Shown here piece by piece: positions 32,975 through 41,797 of a stretch of DNA of 64,000 bases. Each line of letters begins with the position of its first letter. The first letter of the stretch is position 1. The DNA is taken from contig JAFKEE010000025.1 of assembly GCA_017307505.1 (NCBI GenBank), positions 62,001-126,000 on the forward strand. The letters run 5' to 3'. This DNA comes from Acidobacteriota bacterium. GTDB taxonomy: Bacteria; Acidobacteriota; Terriglobia; Bryobacterales; Bryobacteraceae. The position numbers and the translations under genes are program-made. A model generated the notes under the pieces. The model did not search any database. It was given only the letters and a program-made list of their open reading frames with translations, and was not told where the DNA came from.

Positions 32975-34308
32975 GCTTCCTTCCCGCCGGGCCGGCGTTT
33001 CCAACGGCCCCAGTAGAAATAAACCGGAATGCCGGCGGCCAGAATTGTGAGACCCACCAGGCTGTTGCGCGGCGAACTCGAAACCGTCCCCGTCACGATG
33101 CCCGCGCAGGCAAGGACAAAGAGGGCGGTGGTCCAGGGGTGCCCTGGCGTATGAAAGACGTCTGCAGCGGGCAGACCTCGACGCCGGGCGCGCACGACGA
33201 ACAGGGCTGCTGCCGTCAGTCCAAAGCTGATGAAATCGACGGACACGACGTAGTCAAGGATCTGTTCATATCGGCCCGACAAGGCGATCAAGGTCGCCAT
33301 CACGCCTTGCAGGATGATGGCCACCACCGGCACGCCGGACTTGGGAGACAGCCGCCCTACGCTTTCGAAGAACAGTCCGTCGCGCGCCATGGTGTAGTAG
33401 ACGCGCGGAGCCGTCAGGATCCCCTGACTGAGGAAGCCGAGGGTCGAGACGGCGATGCCGATGGCGATCCACCAGGCGCCGCTGCTTCCCAGAATGGCGC
33501 GCATCACAGCCGTGGCCGGCGTCCTTGTTCCTTCCAGGCCCTGAGCGCCCAGCACCTTCAGACAGACGAAATTGACGGACAGGTAAAGCAGCACGACACC
33601 GGACACACCCAGTACGAGTCCGCGAGACAGATCGCGTCCGGCGTTCCGCATTTCCCCGGTGACGAAGCTGGAGGTCTGCCAGCCGCCATAGGCAAACGCG
33701 ATGGGCACCATGGCTGCGCCGAGTGAGGCGACGAGGCCGAACGAGACGGGCTGATCGAGTGCCGGCGACCAGTGCAATTGCCCGCCGCCGAGGAACAGGC
33801 CAAGCAGCACCATGGCCGCGATGGCGCCGGCGCGCAACAGCATCAGGACGGTCTGGGCATTGCTGCCCGCGCGAACGCCCAGGCAGTTGATCGCGGTGAG
33901 GCCCAGCAGCGCGGCGGCGGCGATTGCACCGTCGCTGAACTGGAGACCGGAGAGTTCCCGGAAATAACGCGCGAAGGTGATGGCGACGGCCGCCATGCCG
34001 CCGGTCTGGGTCACCAGCAGCAGCACCCAGCCATAGAGGAAAGCGACCAGCGGATGGTACGCTTCGCGCAGATACATGTACTGGCCGCCGAAGCCGGCCA
34101 GGCGGGTGGCGAGTTCGGCCCAGATGAAAGCGCCCATCATGGCCAGCGCGCCACCCAGCAGCCATGCACCCAAGATGAGCAGCGGGGTGTGGACGTGCAG
34201 GGCCACGACGTAGGGGTTAATGAAGATGCCCGACCCGACGATGCCGCCCATGACGATCATCGTCGCGTCGAAGACACCCAGCGCTCGTTTCGGCCGTACT
34301 TCCGCCAA
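32971..34308 (-). CDS. APC-superfamily amino acid permease
   Basis: A 445-aa protein with about 12 hydrophobic helices. The first helix carries the APC signature GGIVGSGIFINP, followed by FIWAELATRLAGFGGQYMYLREAY. It should be a proton- or exchange-driven amino-acid transporter of the LAT/AdeC-like branch. The start is a TTG at 34308: the in-frame stop of the upstream gene lies six codons earlier and no ATG precedes helix 1. Second-last gene of a minus-strand operon; 15 bases after the quinone oxidoreductase gene and overlapping the aminotransferase start by ATGA. Confidence 0.9.
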   Translation of the reverse strand: MAEVRPKRALGVFDATMIVMGGIVGSGIFINPYVVALHVHTPLLILGAWLLGGALAMMGAFIWAELATRLAGFGGQYMYLREAYHPLVAFLYGWVLLLVTQTGGMAAVAITFARYFRELSGLQFSDGAIAAAALLGLTAINCLGVRAGSNAQTVLMLLRAGAIAAMVLLGLFLGGGQLHWSPALDQPVSFGLVASLGAAMVPIAFAYGGWQTSSFVTGEMRNAGRDLSRGLVLGVSGVVLLYLSVNFVCLKVLGAQGLEGTRTPATAVMRAILGSSGAWWIAIGIAVSTLGFLSQGILTAPRVYYTMARDGLFFESVGRLSPKSGVPVVAIILQGVMATLIALSGRYEQILDYVVSVDFISFGLTAAALFVVRARRRGLPAADVFHTPGHPWTTALFVLACAGIVTGTVSSSPRNSLVGLTILAAGIPVYFYWGRWKRRPGGKEA

Positions 34309-34323
34309 AGGCGCGCCCGCTTT

Positions 34324-35292
34324 CTAGGGGACGAGGATCAATTTGCCGGTGGTGGCACGCGACTCGAGGTCCGTGTGGGCCTGGCCCGCTTCCGCGAGCG
34401 GGTACACCTTGTGGATCTGCAGTTTCAGGGTGCCGTCTTTCAGCCACCGCAGCACGTCGGAGGCGCGCCACTCGAGTTCGGCGCGCGTCGCCGTATAGTC
34501 GCCCAGCTTGGGCCGGGTGAGGTAGAGGGAGCCCTTCTGATTCAGCACCAGCGGAGCCATGGGCGGCACAGGACCGCTCGCATTGCCAAAGGTCACCATC
34601 ATGCCGCGCGGCTTGATGGAGTTCAGGCTGCGCTCCCAGGTGGCGGCGCCCACCGAGTCGTAGACGACGTCGACGCCCCGGCCCTCGGTGAGGCGGCGCA
34701 CTTCGGTGTCGAACTCCCGCTCGGAATAATTGATGACTTCGTCGCAGCCGGCCCGCCTGGCGACTTCGGCTTTGGCCGCCGAGGAGGTCGTGCCGATGAC
34801 GCGAGCGCCGCGCAGCTTGGCGGCCGTGACAATCCATTGACCGGCGCCGCCGGCGGCCGCGTGCACGAGGCAGGTGTCGCCCTGCTTCAGCGGGTAGGTC
34901 GAATGGGTGAGGTAGTGCGCCGTCATGCCCTGGAGCATCGCTCCGGCCGCCGACTGGAAGTCGACCTCGTCGGGCACGGGCACGAGTTGCCAGGCGGGAA
35001 TGGCGGCATATTCGGCGTATGCACCGCGGACTGTGCCGAAGGCTACGCGGTCGCCCACTTTCACGGCTTTCACGTCCGGAGCGACGGCTTCCACGACGCC
35101 CGCGGCTTCCATTCCAAGGATGACGGGGGGCGCGGCCGGATAGAGGCCCGTGCGGAAGTAGATATCGATGAAATTGACACCGATGGCATGGATGCGAACC
35201 AGCGCCTGGCCCTCGGTGGGCTCCGGAACCGGCAGTTCTTCGTAGCGCAGCTTATCGACGCCGCCGAATTCAGTAACAAAGACAGCTTTCAT
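34324..35292 (-). CDS. NADPH:quinone oxidoreductase, zeta-crystallin type (zinc-free MDR)
   Basis: A 323-aa medium-chain reductase starting at the ATG at 35292 (MKAVFVTEFGG), which overlaps the upstream stop by 4 bases. GroES-like N-terminal half with GMEAAGVVEAV and VGDRVAFG; Rossmann motif AAAGGAGQ; VYDSVG; C-terminal LESRATTGKLIL, the usual QOR ending. No catalytic zinc ligands are seen, as expected for this subfamily. It probably reduces quinones or related electrophiles with NADPH. Operon context (permease and aminotransferase downstream) does not define a specific substrate. Confidence 0.9.
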   Translation of the reverse strand: MKAVFVTEFGGVDKLRYEELPVPEPTEGQALVRIHAIGVNFIDIYFRTGLYPAAPPVILGMEAAGVVEAVAPDVKAVKVGDRVAFGTVRGAYAEYAAIPAWQLVPVPDEVDFQSAAGAMLQGMTAHYLTHSTYPLKQGDTCLVHAAAGGAGQWIVTAAKLRGARVIGTTSSAAKAEVARRAGCDEVINYSEREFDTEVRRLTEGRGVDVVYDSVGAATWERSLNSIKPRGMMVTFGNASGPVPPMAPLVLNQKGSLYLTRPKLGDYTATRAELEWRASDVLRWLKDGTLKLQIHKVYPLAEAGQAHTDLESRATTGKLILVP

Positions 35293-35837
35293 GCTCGAGC
35301 GATCCTCCGCAGATGATAGTACGCTGCGCACAGCAGCAGGTAAGTGAACGTGAACGGAAACAGCAGGACCCGCAGTACGGTGTTAACGCCGGCTGAGCCG
35401 CTCAGGCCCGCGCGGAAAAGGATGAAATGCTTGATCGTCCGCCAGTTGGACTTCTCAAACCAGAAGTAGTCGCCGTTCTCATTCAGGATGAAAAGCTTGG
35501 CCTGTACCTGCCAGGCGAGAACCCACTTCCACTTCGTCATGATGGGCTCGCCGGAGCAGATTATGCCGGTGATCTCGTAGCCTTGCGCCTGCAGTTTTGA
35601 GTAGAAACGGGTGCGGGCCTCGGACCCGGCGTAGTCCGTGACCCGGTGGACCTGCCCGCGCGTGGTGTCGAAGCCTTTGGGCAGACCCGGAAAGCAGGTG
35701 ACCAGATCCACCTGCTGGCCCTGGGTGAACTTGGAATAGATGCCGGGCAGCAGGCCCTCTATCAGGTACCGAGAACCGCTCTCGACCAGCAGCACGCGCC
35801 GGAAGTGCGGAATATGCCGTGAAAAGAATAAGCGCAA
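35289..35837 (-). CDS. Conserved hypothetical protein with C-terminal transmembrane helix
   Basis: A 182-aa protein, first gene of the operon, starting at a TTG (an in-frame stop lies three codons upstream and no ATG is available nearby). The N-terminal part reads like an alpha/beta Rossmann unit (RRVLLVESGSRYLIEGLLPG, VDLVTCFPGLP, QGYEITGIICSGEPI) and vaguely resembles the first half of ADP-heptose-type glycosyltransferases. The C-terminus has a hydrophobic segment (VLLFPFTFTYLLLCAAYY) followed by basic residues. I do not recognise the family. Confidence 0.65.
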   Translation of the reverse strand: MRLFFSRHIPHFRRVLLVESGSRYLIEGLLPGIYSKFTQGQQVDLVTCFPGLPKGFDTTRGQVHRVTDYAGSEARTRFYSKLQAQGYEITGIICSGEPIMTKWKWVLAWQVQAKLFILNENGDYFWFEKSNWRTIKHFILFRAGLSGSAGVNTVLRVLLFPFTFTYLLLCAAYYHLRRIARA

Positions 35838-35937
35838 ACTATGATTCTAACTGTTGACGACGCTTCCTTCGAAGCCGGCGCAGTTCCTGGCCCGATGACT
35901 GCGCTGTGCCGGATGGCACCAGGCGGCAGAGCAGGAG

Positions 35938-37740
35938 CTACCAGGCGACCGCGGAGCGGTACCCGTAGGGGTCGGCTCCGGCTTCGATAACACCATTGGG
36001 CCGGATGCGGATGGCGACCGGGGCGGCTCCGCTGCCGTAGCGGGAGCGGACCTCGACGCGATGGCCGCGCTGCATCAACTCCCTCTGAACTGTCTGGCCC
36101 ATGCGCTCATCCAGGATCAGGTCGGCCGGGCTCATGGAATGGTTATCGAAGCTGGAGACCAGGTGCCGGGTCTGGTACCGGGCGGCTTCCACGGCCTGCT
36201 GGGGGTTCATCCCGAAATCCAGAATATCGAGCAGCACCTGCAGCAGCGACTGTTCCTGGTTGTCGCCGCCGGGCGTGGCCAGCGCCAGATACGGTTTGCC
36301 CTGGAAAGTGACCAGGGTGGGGCTGAGCGTGACCCGGGGGCGCTTGCCGCCGGCCACGGCATTGGGGTGGCCGGCAATCAGCAGAAAGCTCTGAGCGCGC
36401 TGTGTGAGCGGGATGCCGGTGTCGCCGGCGATGACGGCCGGGGTCCAGGCGCCCGATGGGGTGGAGGAAAAAACGATGCCGTCTTTGTCGGCGGCGGTGA
36501 CGCAGGTGGTATCGCGTTGCATCAAGGCGTCGTCGATGTTGGCCACTTTGCCGGCATGGGCCGAGGGGTGCTGGCCGGTCTTGCCGTGGAGTTGGCCGGG
36601 CCGGAACTCGGCCGAGGCCTTCGGGCCCAGCAACTGGGCGCGCTGGCGGGCGTAATCGAGGGTGAGGAGTTCCCGGGGTTCGGGCGTGAACTTGGGATCG
36701 CCGTACCAGGTATCGCGGTCCGCGTAGGCGAGTTTCAGAGCCTCGACGGAATTGTGAATGTATTCGGACGAGTTCCAGCCAAAACGCGTGAGGTCCTGGA
36801 GGCCCAGGATATTGAGGGCCTCGATCATGGACGGGCCCTGAGACCAGAAACCGGGCTTGTAGACGGTGTAGCCGTGGTAGACGCCGGAAACCGGTTCCTC
36901 CGGGGCCAGGTGGAACGCGGCCATGTCTTCGTAGCGGAGGAGGCCGCCGTTCGCCTTGGAGAATTCGCCAATGCGGCGGGCGATGTCGCCGCGGTAGAAG
37001 AAGTTGCGGACAGCCTCGATGGCCTGCTTGCGGGAGGGTCCCTTTTCGGCGGCGATCATCGCCTGGATGGTGCGGGCCAGGTCGGGTTGATGGAAAAGGT
37101 CCCCGGGCCGCGGCACTTTGCCGTCTGGCAGGAAGACGGCCTTTGAGGTAGGCCAGAGAGCCAGGATGTGGCGGGTCGCCTGGATCTCGCGGACCCGCGG
37201 CTCGTCGATGGCGGAGGACTGGGCGAGCTCGAGGGCAGGTTGGGCCACTTCGGCAAAGGTGAGGGAGCCGAACTCCTGGAGCGCGACGAGAACCGCGTCG
37301 ACCATGCCGGGCACCAGGGCGGCGTGGAGGCCGGCGGTGGGCAGCATATGGTCGAGGCCGTTTTCCTCGATCTCGTAGACCTCTTCAGTTTTGAGCTTGC
37401 GGTTCAGGAAGTACTCAAAGGTGGCCGCTTTCGGCATGGTGCCGACGCCCGCGATGCTGTAGACCTTGCCCTGCGCGGTGCGGATGAGGATCGGCGCTTC
37501 TCCGCCGAAGCCGAAGTGGGAGTACTCGGTAACGGCGGCGGCGAGCGTGGCTGCGACGCCGGCGTCGACGGCATTGCCTCCGCGGTGGAGGATGCGGAGC
37601 CCGGCCTCAGTAGCATAATCGGATCCGGCGGCGACGGCGCCGTGAAGACCGCGGGCGGAGTAGCGTACCGGAATAGTGGGCCGCTGCGCGGGAAGGAGGG
37701 CTGTCCATGCGGCGAAGACGACGAGAAGTTTCTTCAGCAT
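35938..37740 (-). CDS. Gamma-glutamyltranspeptidase family protein (Ntn hydrolase)
   Basis: A 600-aa exported protein (signal MLKKLLVVFAAWTALLPAQ; start ATG at 37740, although the frame is open much further upstream). The propeptide processing site is seen as DTTCVTAADKDG, with the expected nucleophile Thr411; the usual TTH is TTC here. PGGDNQEQSLLQ replaces the more usual PGGSRI motif and FGFGGEAP contributes to the large subunit, as in YwrD-like GGT homologs. Autocleavage would yield two subunits that hydrolyse or transfer gamma-glutamyl groups in the periplasm. It stands alone on the minus strand. Confidence 0.88.
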   Translation of the reverse strand: MLKKLLVVFAAWTALLPAQRPTIPVRYSARGLHGAVAAGSDYATEAGLRILHRGGNAVDAGVAATLAAAVTEYSHFGFGGEAPILIRTAQGKVYSIAGVGTMPKAATFEYFLNRKLKTEEVYEIEENGLDHMLPTAGLHAALVPGMVDAVLVALQEFGSLTFAEVAQPALELAQSSAIDEPRVREIQATRHILALWPTSKAVFLPDGKVPRPGDLFHQPDLARTIQAMIAAEKGPSRKQAIEAVRNFFYRGDIARRIGEFSKANGGLLRYEDMAAFHLAPEEPVSGVYHGYTVYKPGFWSQGPSMIEALNILGLQDLTRFGWNSSEYIHNSVEALKLAYADRDTWYGDPKFTPEPRELLTLDYARQRAQLLGPKASAEFRPGQLHGKTGQHPSAHAGKVANIDDALMQRDTTCVTAADKDGIVFSSTPSGAWTPAVIAGDTGIPLTQRAQSFLLIAGHPNAVAGGKRPRVTLSPTLVTFQGKPYLALATPGGDNQEQSLLQVLLDILDFGMNPQQAVEAARYQTRHLVSSFDNHSMSPADLILDERMGQTVQRELMQRGHRVEVRSRYGSGAAPVAIRIRPNGVIEAGADPYGYRSAVAW

Positions 37741-37870
37741 CGGATCTGGCCAGTATAGCGGGACGGGGCGGAGTGGCGGGATTCGGGCTGCCGGCAGGAG
37801 CGAGTGACGCACGGAGGCGGCATGGGCGCCGGCAGGCGGAGCACGCACCCGGCAGGGGTACACTGATCGA

Positions 37871-38050
37871 ATGGATTTTGACCGGGAACAGGACGGGGCA
37901 GGAGCTGGGTCAGCCGAGGCGAAGGCAGAGGGAGCCGCGGAGGAGCCGATGTTGTGGTGTCCGGTTTGCTCGTCGCGGCTGACGCCGCATAAGTGCAAGC
38001 TGGTGTGCGAGAAATGCGGCTATTATATGAGCTGCGCCGATTACTATTGA
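37871..38050 (+). CDS. Small zinc-ribbon protein (59 aa)
   Basis: ATG at 37871 to TGA at 38050 gives a 59-residue protein. The N-terminal half is acidic and Gly/Ala-rich (DREQDGAGAGSAEAKAEG). The C-terminal half is a zinc-ribbon: CPVC, then CKLVCEKCGYYMSC, ending ADYY. The two CxxC pairs plus an extra Cys are strongly suggestive of zinc binding. It is located between the GGT promoter region (divergent) and the acyl-CoA ligase gene, 63 bases upstream of the latter, so it may be the first gene of the ligase-prmA operon. No function is known to me. Confidence 0.72.
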   Translation: MDFDREQDGAGAGSAEAKAEGAAEEPMLWCPVCSSRLTPHKCKLVCEKCGYYMSCADYY

Positions 38051-38113
38051 GCGCGTCCGGTTCGGAGATCCAATGCGAGCCTGCAGCTCGAATCCACGCC
38101 TTGGAGGCGCCCC

Positions 38114-39703
38114 ATGAATGTGCCCCTCACTCCCCTGCGCTGCCTGCAAAGGGCGCAGGAGTTGTTTGGGCAGAAGACCGGAGTCGTCTGCGGCCCGCTG
38201 TCGTTCACCTATCAGCAGTTTGCGGAACGATGCCAGAAGCTGGCCATGGCGCTGCCGAAGCACGGCGTCGCCGCGGGCGACCGGGTAGCCTACCTGAGCT
38301 TCAATACGCACAAACTGCTGGAAGGCTATTACGGCGTGATTCAAGCCGGCGCCATCGTGATGCCGCTGAACGTACGCCTGTCCTCCGGGGAACTGATCAC
38401 GATCCTCAACCACGCGGGCGTGAAGGTGCTGCTGTTTGAGAATGACTTCGCCTGCCTGGTGGAACAGCTGAAGCCGCACTGCCCCACGGTGCAGCGCTGG
38501 GTCTCGCTGGACGACGGGCATGCGCTGGCCGATTGCCCGTATGAAGCCCTGCTGGCCGAGGGACGGCCGGAGGAGCCCGATATTCTCTCGGTCGACGAGA
38601 ACGCGGTGGCCGAACTGTTCTATACCAGCGGGAGCACCGGCACGCCCAAGGGCGTGATGCTCACGCACCGGAACCTGTACCTGCACGCCCTGGGCGTGGT
38701 GAACCTGGCGCAGGATCCGAATTACACAGTGGACCTGCACACCATCCCGTTGTTCCACGCCAACGGCTGGGGCAAGCCGCAGTGCTCCACCATGAGCGGG
38801 TTCAAGCAGGTGATGGTGCGGCGGTTCGATCCCGTGACCGTCTTCGGACTGATCCAGGAGCACAAGGCCACCGAGATGAGCCTGGTGCCGACGATGGCGA
38901 ACATGCTGCTGAACTCGCCGGAGCTGGGCAAGTACAACCTGTCGAGCATGCGGGTGATCATGCTGGGCGGCGCCGCAGCCTCTCCGGAACTGGTCGCGAG
39001 GATGGAGGCAGCCTTCCACTGTGATGTTCGCGCCGGATATGGGTTGAGCGAGACCTGCCCGGTGCTGACGTGCGCGCGGCAGAAGTCCACGGTGACCTAC
39101 ACCGATGACCAGGACCGCTACCGGCATCAGGCGATGGCCGGCTGGCCCATCGTGGGCGTGCGGGTACAAGTGGTGGATCTCTACGACAAGCCGGTGCCCA
39201 AGGACGGGCAGACGATTGGCGAGGTAGTGGCGCAGGGCGACAACATCATGTCCGGCTACTACCGCGAGCCCGGGGCGACCGAGGCGGTGATCCGGGACAA
39301 CTGGTTTCACACGGGCGATATGGCAGTGTGGGACGAAGAAGGCTATATCCATATCGTCGACCGCAAGAAAGAGATCATCATCAGCGGCGGCGAGAACATC
39401 TCGTCGATCGAAGTGGAGCGGGCCATCTGCATGCACGACGCGGTGCTGGAGTGCGCGGTGGTGGCGGCTCCGGATGCCGAGTGGGGTGAAGTGCCGGCGG
39501 CCGTGATCTCGGTGAAACCGGGGTACGAACTGACGGAAGAAGCGCTGATGGCGTTTCTGAAGACCCGGCTGGGCAAGTTCAAATTGCCGCGCATCTGCGA
39601 GTTCATCGACGAGCCTTTGCCGAAGACCGGAACCGGCAAGATCCGGAAGCTGATCTTGCGCGAGAGGTTCTGGTCTGATAAAGAGAAGCGGGTACAAGGT
39701 TAG
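38114..39703 (+). CDS. AMP-forming acyl-CoA synthetase (fatty-acid CoA ligase-like)
   Basis: A 529-aa ANL-superfamily enzyme. The ATP-binding P-loop motif is YTSGSTGTPKG, followed by GYGLSETCP, the hinge region DRKKEIIISGGENIS and the C-terminal lysine motif PKTGTGKIRK. The family activates carboxylic acids to acyl-AMP and then acyl-CoA in the cytoplasm. IPLFHANGWG is typical of medium/long-chain ligases related to plant AAE-type enzymes. A TonB receptor, thiolase and SDR elsewhere in the window could share the pathway, but there is no direct link. prmA follows 11 bases later. Confidence 0.92.
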   Translation: MNVPLTPLRCLQRAQELFGQKTGVVCGPLSFTYQQFAERCQKLAMALPKHGVAAGDRVAYLSFNTHKLLEGYYGVIQAGAIVMPLNVRLSSGELITILNHAGVKVLLFENDFACLVEQLKPHCPTVQRWVSLDDGHALADCPYEALLAEGRPEEPDILSVDENAVAELFYTSGSTGTPKGVMLTHRNLYLHALGVVNLAQDPNYTVDLHTIPLFHANGWGKPQCSTMSGFKQVMVRRFDPVTVFGLIQEHKATEMSLVPTMANMLLNSPELGKYNLSSMRVIMLGGAAASPELVARMEAAFHCDVRAGYGLSETCPVLTCARQKSTVTYTDDQDRYRHQAMAGWPIVGVRVQVVDLYDKPVPKDGQTIGEVVAQGDNIMSGYYREPGATEAVIRDNWFHTGDMAVWDEEGYIHIVDRKKEIIISGGENISSIEVERAICMHDAVLECAVVAAPDAEWGEVPAAVISVKPGYELTEEALMAFLKTRLGKFKLPRICEFIDEPLPKTGTGKIRKLILRERFWSDKEKRVQG

Positions 39704-39714
39704 CCCCGATCAAC

Positions 39715-40524
39715 ATGTATTCCTTATTCCTCGAGTGTCCGGAGCAAGACGCGGAGCTGCTCTCCTCGGAGCTGTGGGAGGAGGGAGCGAGCGGCATCCA
39801 GGAGGAGTCGCTGCCGGGTGCGCGCTGCCAGTTGCGGGCATGGTTCGACGACCCCACGGGTCTATTGCAGCGCTTTGCTCCCTTTCAGCCGAGGCTGGAG
39901 GCCGACCAGGAGATCGACTGGGAGCAGGCCTCGCGGCAGGCATGGCAGCCCTTCGAGATCGGAAGGAAACTGTACCTGGCGCCCGAGTGGGACGAGGATC
40001 CTACTCCGCGCGGCCGCTTACGGCTGACGATCCATCCCGGGCAGGCACTGGGTACGGGCGATCATCCAGCCACGCAGCTCTGCCTGGAAGCGCTGGAGAA
40101 GCATCTGCCGCCTTCGGCTGTTGTTCTGGACGTCGGGGCGGGCAGCGGAATCCTGATGGCCGGCGCGGCGCTGCTGGGCGCGCGGCATGTGGCAGGCTGC
40201 GATATCGAATATGATTCCATTGCGGTGGCGTACCGGAACCTGCTGACGGACGCGCTGCCGCCGCATGTTTTCGCGGGCTCGACGCGAGCCGTGCGGTCGC
40301 AATCCGTGGACCTGCTGGTGGCCAACATCAACGCAGTCACCCACGAGACGCTGGCCGATGAGTATGCAAGGGTGGCGCGGCGCTGCCTGATTCTGTCCGG
40401 TTTTCCTGACCGGCATGCCCCGCGCGTCCGGGCGGCACTGCAAGGCCACGGATTCGACGTGGTGGAGACGATCGAAAAGAACGAGTGGGTGTGTCTGGTG
40501 CTATGGAACGAAGACAATTCCTGA
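39715..40524 (+). CDS. prmA: Ribosomal protein L11 methyltransferase
   Basis: A 269-aa SAM-dependent methyltransferase. The N-terminal substrate domain has YSLFLECPEQDAELLSSELWEEG; the catalytic domain shows HPGQALGTGDHPATQLCLEAL, SAM motif I VLDVGAGSGIL, acidic CDIEYDS, and LVANINA where the family has D/NxN-L. It trimethylates L11. It is slightly shorter than Escherichia coli PrmA. Its end overlaps the downstream enolase-superfamily gene by 22 bases. Confidence 0.88.
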   Translation: MYSLFLECPEQDAELLSSELWEEGASGIQEESLPGARCQLRAWFDDPTGLLQRFAPFQPRLEADQEIDWEQASRQAWQPFEIGRKLYLAPEWDEDPTPRGRLRLTIHPGQALGTGDHPATQLCLEALEKHLPPSAVVLDVGAGSGILMAGAALLGARHVAGCDIEYDSIAVAYRNLLTDALPPHVFAGSTRAVRSQSVDLLVANINAVTHETLADEYARVARRCLILSGFPDRHAPRVRAALQGHGFDVVETIEKNEWVCLVLWNEDNS

Positions 40525-41753
40525 CTGCTCTGGCCGGTGCGCCGGCCCTGATGGCGGCTCCGGCGCCGTCGAAGATTTCGGCCGTGGAGATGTGGAGGCT
40601 GACCGGCCGGCGCATGGTGACCCCGGGGCAGGACGGGCAGTATCAGGTGCAGGCCACGCACATCTATGACGCGCTGAGACCGAAACCGTACAAAGATAAT
40701 CCGCAGGCACAGCGCGAAGCGGCGGTAAACGCCATCTACCTGAACATCAAGACCGCCGATGGGCTGGAAGGCTGGTACGGGCCGGTCGACAATGAGGCCG
40801 CGCTCGTCATCGAGACGCAGATCAAGCCGTTCCTGATGGGCAAGGACGCCCTGGCCGGTGAGGCCCTCTGGGACCAGATGTGGCGATCGAACCGCCATGC
40901 GCGGGCCGGCCTGTTTCTGATGGGCATCTCAGCGGTGGACAACTGCCTGTGGGACCTGCGTGGCCGCTACTACAAGACGCCGGTGTACCGCCTGCTGGGC
41001 GGACCAACGCGGGCGGATGTGGAAGTCTACGGCTCGTGCCTCGGGTTCTCGCTGGAACTGGAGCCGGCGTTCCGCAAAGCACAGGAGCTGAAGGCGGCCG
41101 GCTACCGCCACCAGAAGTGGTTTCTGGCCTATGGGCCCGGCGACGGCGATGAGGGTCTGGAAAAGAATGTCGCCCTGGTGCGTACCCTGCGCGAGGCGGT
41201 AGGCGAGAATGTCGAGCTGATGTTCGACGTCTATTCGGGCTGGTCGCTGGACTATGCGATCTCCTGGGCGAAGCAGGTGGAAAAGTACCATCCACGCTGG
41301 CTGGAAGAGGCGTTCAATCCCGACAAGCTGGAGTCGTTCGTGGCGCTGCACAAGGCGACCTCGATCCCCATCGCTTCCGGCGAGCACTTCTATGGGCGCT
41401 GGGAGACGAAGCGCTATCTGGAGTCGGGCGCAATCTCGGTGGTGCAGGCGGATCCGGAGTGGTGCGGCGGCCTGAGCGAACTGGTCAAGATCTGCGGCAT
41501 TGCGTCGCTGTACGACGCGCAGGTATTGCCGCACGGCCACAGCATCCATGCCGCGCTGCACGTGATTGCTTCACAAAGCCCCGCGGTCTGCCCGCGGGCG
41601 GAGTATCTGATCACGAAGATGCGGTCCTACTACTGGTTCGAGAAGAACCAGATGACTCCGGTACAGGCGCGCATTGCCCTGCCCGACGGCCCCGGATTCA
41701 GCATCGAATTCGACGAAGCGAAGGTCGAGAAGAAAACCTTGTTCAAGGTGTAG
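40503..41753 (+). CDS. Tat-exported enolase-superfamily (mandelate racemase/muconate lactonizing) enzyme
   Basis: A 416-aa protein starting at the ATG at 40503, where ERRQFLTALAGAP forms a twin-arginine signal, so a folded periplasmic enzyme is predicted. The N-terminal capping domain is followed by the barrel: GYRHQKWF at the second strand in the acid/base Lys position, metal ligands in MFDVYSGW (Asp), WLEEAFNPD (Glu) and ASGEHFYGRWE (Glu), and a catalytic-type His in PHGHSIHAAL. This set matches sugar-acid dehydratases of the MR subgroup, but substrate assignment needs more evidence. Overlap with prmA indicates co-transcription with an unrelated gene. Confidence 0.85.
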   Translation: MERRQFLTALAGAPALMAAPAPSKISAVEMWRLTGRRMVTPGQDGQYQVQATHIYDALRPKPYKDNPQAQREAAVNAIYLNIKTADGLEGWYGPVDNEAALVIETQIKPFLMGKDALAGEALWDQMWRSNRHARAGLFLMGISAVDNCLWDLRGRYYKTPVYRLLGGPTRADVEVYGSCLGFSLELEPAFRKAQELKAAGYRHQKWFLAYGPGDGDEGLEKNVALVRTLREAVGENVELMFDVYSGWSLDYAISWAKQVEKYHPRWLEEAFNPDKLESFVALHKATSIPIASGEHFYGRWETKRYLESGAISVVQADPEWCGGLSELVKICGIASLYDAQVLPHGHSIHAALHVIASQSPAVCPRAEYLITKMRSYYWFEKNQMTPVQARIALPDGPGFSIEFDEAKVEKKTLFKV

Positions 41754-41797
41754 CGGAGGCCCGCCCGGCAGGCCTCGCTTCCATTTGTGCGCGCGGC

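Noticed and set aside
37910-39697. Long antisense open frame opposite the acyl-CoA ligase
   Set aside because: The plus strand carries a complete ANL-superfamily enzyme with all motifs. The antisense product has shadow composition.
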